From NCBI GenBank assembly GCA_003218345.1, contig QHNF01000031.1:1-6350 (forward strand): a stretch of DNA of 6,350 bases, in the 5' to 3' direction. This document shows, in pieces, positions 4,727 to 6,350 of the stretch. The notes under the pieces were generated by a model. The model had not been told where the DNA came from. It searched no databases and was given only the letters and a program-made list of their open reading frames with translations. Made by a program: the position numbers and the translations under genes. The stretch is from Verrucomicrobiota bacterium. Lineage in GTDB: Bacteria > Verrucomicrobiota > Verrucomicrobiia > Chthoniobacterales > UBA10450. How positions within the stretch are numbered: the stretch's first letter is position 1; each line of letters opens with the position of its first letter.

Positions 4727-6334
4727 TCACTCTGGCTTCAGCACGAGCGTAAGATCGACACGTTTTCCTTTCGCGATGTTGAAGCCGCGCGTCGAGAAAA
4801 ATTTCCAGGTTTGAGGATGGTTCGCGAAAAGCATCCCGACAAGGGGAGTTGGCACAATTACAAGACGCGGCCCCGGTTCAATTATGAACTCAGAAGCACG
4901 CCGCCTCTTCAGTGGCGTGAAAAAGCTGTTTAATATGCTGCGAAAATACCAAACAAGGCTTGGCTCATGGAAATCGACGGAGGCAAATTGCATGTCCGGT
5001 CGCAAATACGTGCGGGATTCCTGAAAAAGCGCATACGCCGGAAACGATCGGGAGACCAATGGTGGGACGATGAGAGCGATCGCGACCCATAAACCCGCTG
5101 TGACAATGACGATGTTTCTAAACAAGGAGCGGCGCCGTGGCTCGCGAAATTCTTCGGAGGATCCAACCATTGCTTCTTCTTTGGACCAGTGCCGTGCGAG
5201 CAACAGCGCAAGCAGCGGAAACGCTGGCAACGTGTAGTGCGGCAGTTTCGTTCTAACCAGCGCAAAGATAATGAAAATGATCGCGACGCCTGCGATGAGG
5301 TAATTGTCGATGTTGTCGCGCGCGTTATAGCCTCGCGACTGCGGCGTGACACTGGCCTCCTCCTTTCGCCACAACATCTTCGTCAGCCAGGGAAGTTTGA
5401 TTGACCACGGAAAAAAACTGACAAAGATCGTTACAAAATAAAACGGCAGCAGCAGGAGATACATCCCAAACGAATTCGCGCCGTGACCTTCCATCGTGGC
5501 AAACGAGCGATCGAGGACATGCCGGCCAATTCCGACGACAAGGAATTGTCCCTGCGTCCGAATCAGCGCCGGAATTCCCCAGATCGCGACAATCGCCAGC
5601 GTGAGCAAGACGCCGCGACCAAACTTGAAACGGTGGCTGAGCTGTAAACCGCGCGCGAAACACATTATCGATCCGGCGGTGAGCAACGGTGTCCAGGCGA
5701 TCGGTCCTTTGGCGAGAAAACCGAGCGCCAGCGCAAAATAAAACGTTAACCACCAACGCATCTGTTGGTAGGGCGCGACTCCGAAGGTGTTCGCGAGCGG
5801 AGCAGCCGGGCGCACCAAACAAAGTTCGTATCCAGCCCAGTGTGCGATCGTCATGAAAAGCACGAGCCACATGTCGGCGACCGCAGCCTTAGCATGGAGA
5901 AAAGTTTGTAGTGAAAGCGCGAAAATAATTGCCGCCCACCAGCCAACCTTCGCCGCGCCGATGCGTGAGCCCCAGGCAAAGATTACCAAAGCGGTGAGCG
6001 CAGCAGCGATCACGGATGGAAAACGCGCGCTAAAATCGCTTTCACCAAAGAGACGGTAGCTTCCGACTTGTGCCCAATAGGCGAGGGGGGGCTTGTCGAG
6101 ACGGAGCTGATTGTTGAAGTAAGGAACAACGTAATCTGCGCGCTGGATCATTTCGCGCGACGCTTCGGCAAAACGCGGTTCGTCGCGATCGATCAGTGGC
6201 AAGTTCCACGCGCCGGCCAGATGAAAAAGAGCGCAGCCAAAAAACAGCAGTGCGTAATTGCGGATTGCGGAATTCAAGTGCGCGCTCAAAATAGCGCCAG
6301 GCAAATATAACTGGAACTTATTTGTGAGGGGCAA
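4727..6334 (-). CDS. ArnT/PMT-family integral membrane glycosyltransferase, about 535 aa
   Basis: This is a polytopic inner-membrane protein of the GT-C type (GT83/PMT-like), which moves a sugar from a polyprenyl-phosphate donor to a lipid or other acceptor on the periplasmic side. A first membrane helix (about 26-43) leads into the catalytic loop LPLIDRDEPRFAEASREM (45-62), whose DRDE acidic pair is the family hallmark. DKPPLAYW follows at 80-87, then several hydrophobic helices, FLAKGPIAW (206-214), and RTKLPHYTLPAFPLLALLLA (361-380), as in ArnT. The C-terminal about 100 residues look periplasmic. Donor and acceptor cannot be told from sequence; ArnT itself uses aminoarabinose, but relatives differ. 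The start is uncertain. An in-frame TAA lies at 6344-6346 and there is no ATG before residue 62, so a TTG must be used. TTG 6334 is given; TTG 6277 (residue 20, NSAIRNYALL) would fit the usual short N-terminus better. Neither has a clear Shine-Dalgarno sequence. Confidence 0.9.
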   Translation of the reverse strand: MPLTNKFQLYLPGAILSAHLNSAIRNYALLFFGCALFHLAGAWNLPLIDRDEPRFAEASREMIQRADYVVPYFNNQLRLDKPPLAYWAQVGSYRLFGESDFSARFPSVIAAALTALVIFAWGSRIGAAKVGWWAAIIFALSLQTFLHAKAAVADMWLVLFMTIAHWAGYELCLVRPAAPLANTFGVAPYQQMRWWLTFYFALALGFLAKGPIAWTPLLTAGSIMCFARGLQLSHRFKFGRGVLLTLAIVAIWGIPALIRTQGQFLVVGIGRHVLDRSFATMEGHGANSFGMYLLLLPFYFVTIFVSFFPWSIKLPWLTKMLWRKEEASVTPQSRGYNARDNIDNYLIAGVAIIFIIFALVRTKLPHYTLPAFPLLALLLARHWSKEEAMVGSSEEFREPRRRSLFRNIVIVTAGLWVAIALIVPPLVSRSFPAYALFQESRTYLRPDMQFASVDFHEPSLVWYFRSILNSFFTPLKRRRASEFIIEPGPRLVIVPTPLVGMLFANHPQTWKFFSTRGFNIAKGKRVDLTLVLKPE

Positions 6335-6350
6335 AATCGTTTTTTATTGG

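Noticed and set aside
4930..5870. Long minus-strand frames of 140 and 181 codons inside the glycosyltransferase
   Set aside because: They are Arg/Cys/Ser-rich shadows in other frames of an intact gene with recognisable motifs.

Overview
The window looks like a chromosomal segment of a bacterium with moderate GC content. It is most consistent with a soil-type Verrucomicrobiota (Chthoniobacterales-like) genome. That assignment is an inference from three things: the decayed S74-type tail-fibre gene of a kind common in that group, an unusually high load of short palindromic intergenic repeats, and the style of the hypothetical proteins. There is no rRNA or other phylogenetic marker beyond ruvA. 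TGA is an ordinary stop here, since it ends ruvA and both of the genes flanking it.

Layout. The left edge (1-191, minus) holds the N-terminus of a membrane-anchored protein that runs off the window. The next 312 bases contain no gene but carry a palindromic repeat (332-449). A plus-strand gene for a small multi-spanning membrane protein follows (504-1162). It is broken twice, by a one-base frameshift near 593 and an in-frame TGA at 1097. Bases 1163-1344 are non-coding and full of nested hairpins built from the word GCCTGT/ACAGGC. A 49-residue, two-helix membrane protein with a clear Shine-Dalgarno sequence lies at 1345-1494 (minus). Bases 1557-2402 (minus) are the remains of a head-repeat plus S74 chaperone-type tail-fibre/adhesin gene, truncated at its 5' end and with two frameshifts that cancel each other.

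The right-hand 60% is intact and entirely minus-strand. In transcription order it holds an ArnT/PMT-like integral membrane glycosyltransferase (6334-4727), ruvA (4668-4057), and a 484-residue protein resembling circularly permuted ATP-grasp ligases (3945-2491). Same orientation and gaps of 58 and 111 bases allow co-transcription, but no functional link between sugar transfer, Holliday-junction binding and the putative ligase is evident. The order is probably just a housekeeping string. ruvB and ruvC are not adjacent.

The most noteworthy signal is the density of short palindromic elements: four unrelated sequence families in about 3.7 kb. One of them lies inside the ATP-grasp-like reading frame without breaking it and encodes about 20 low-complexity residues. 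I see no CRISPR array, tRNA, rRNA, insertion sequence, defence system or other clearly new multi-gene system.
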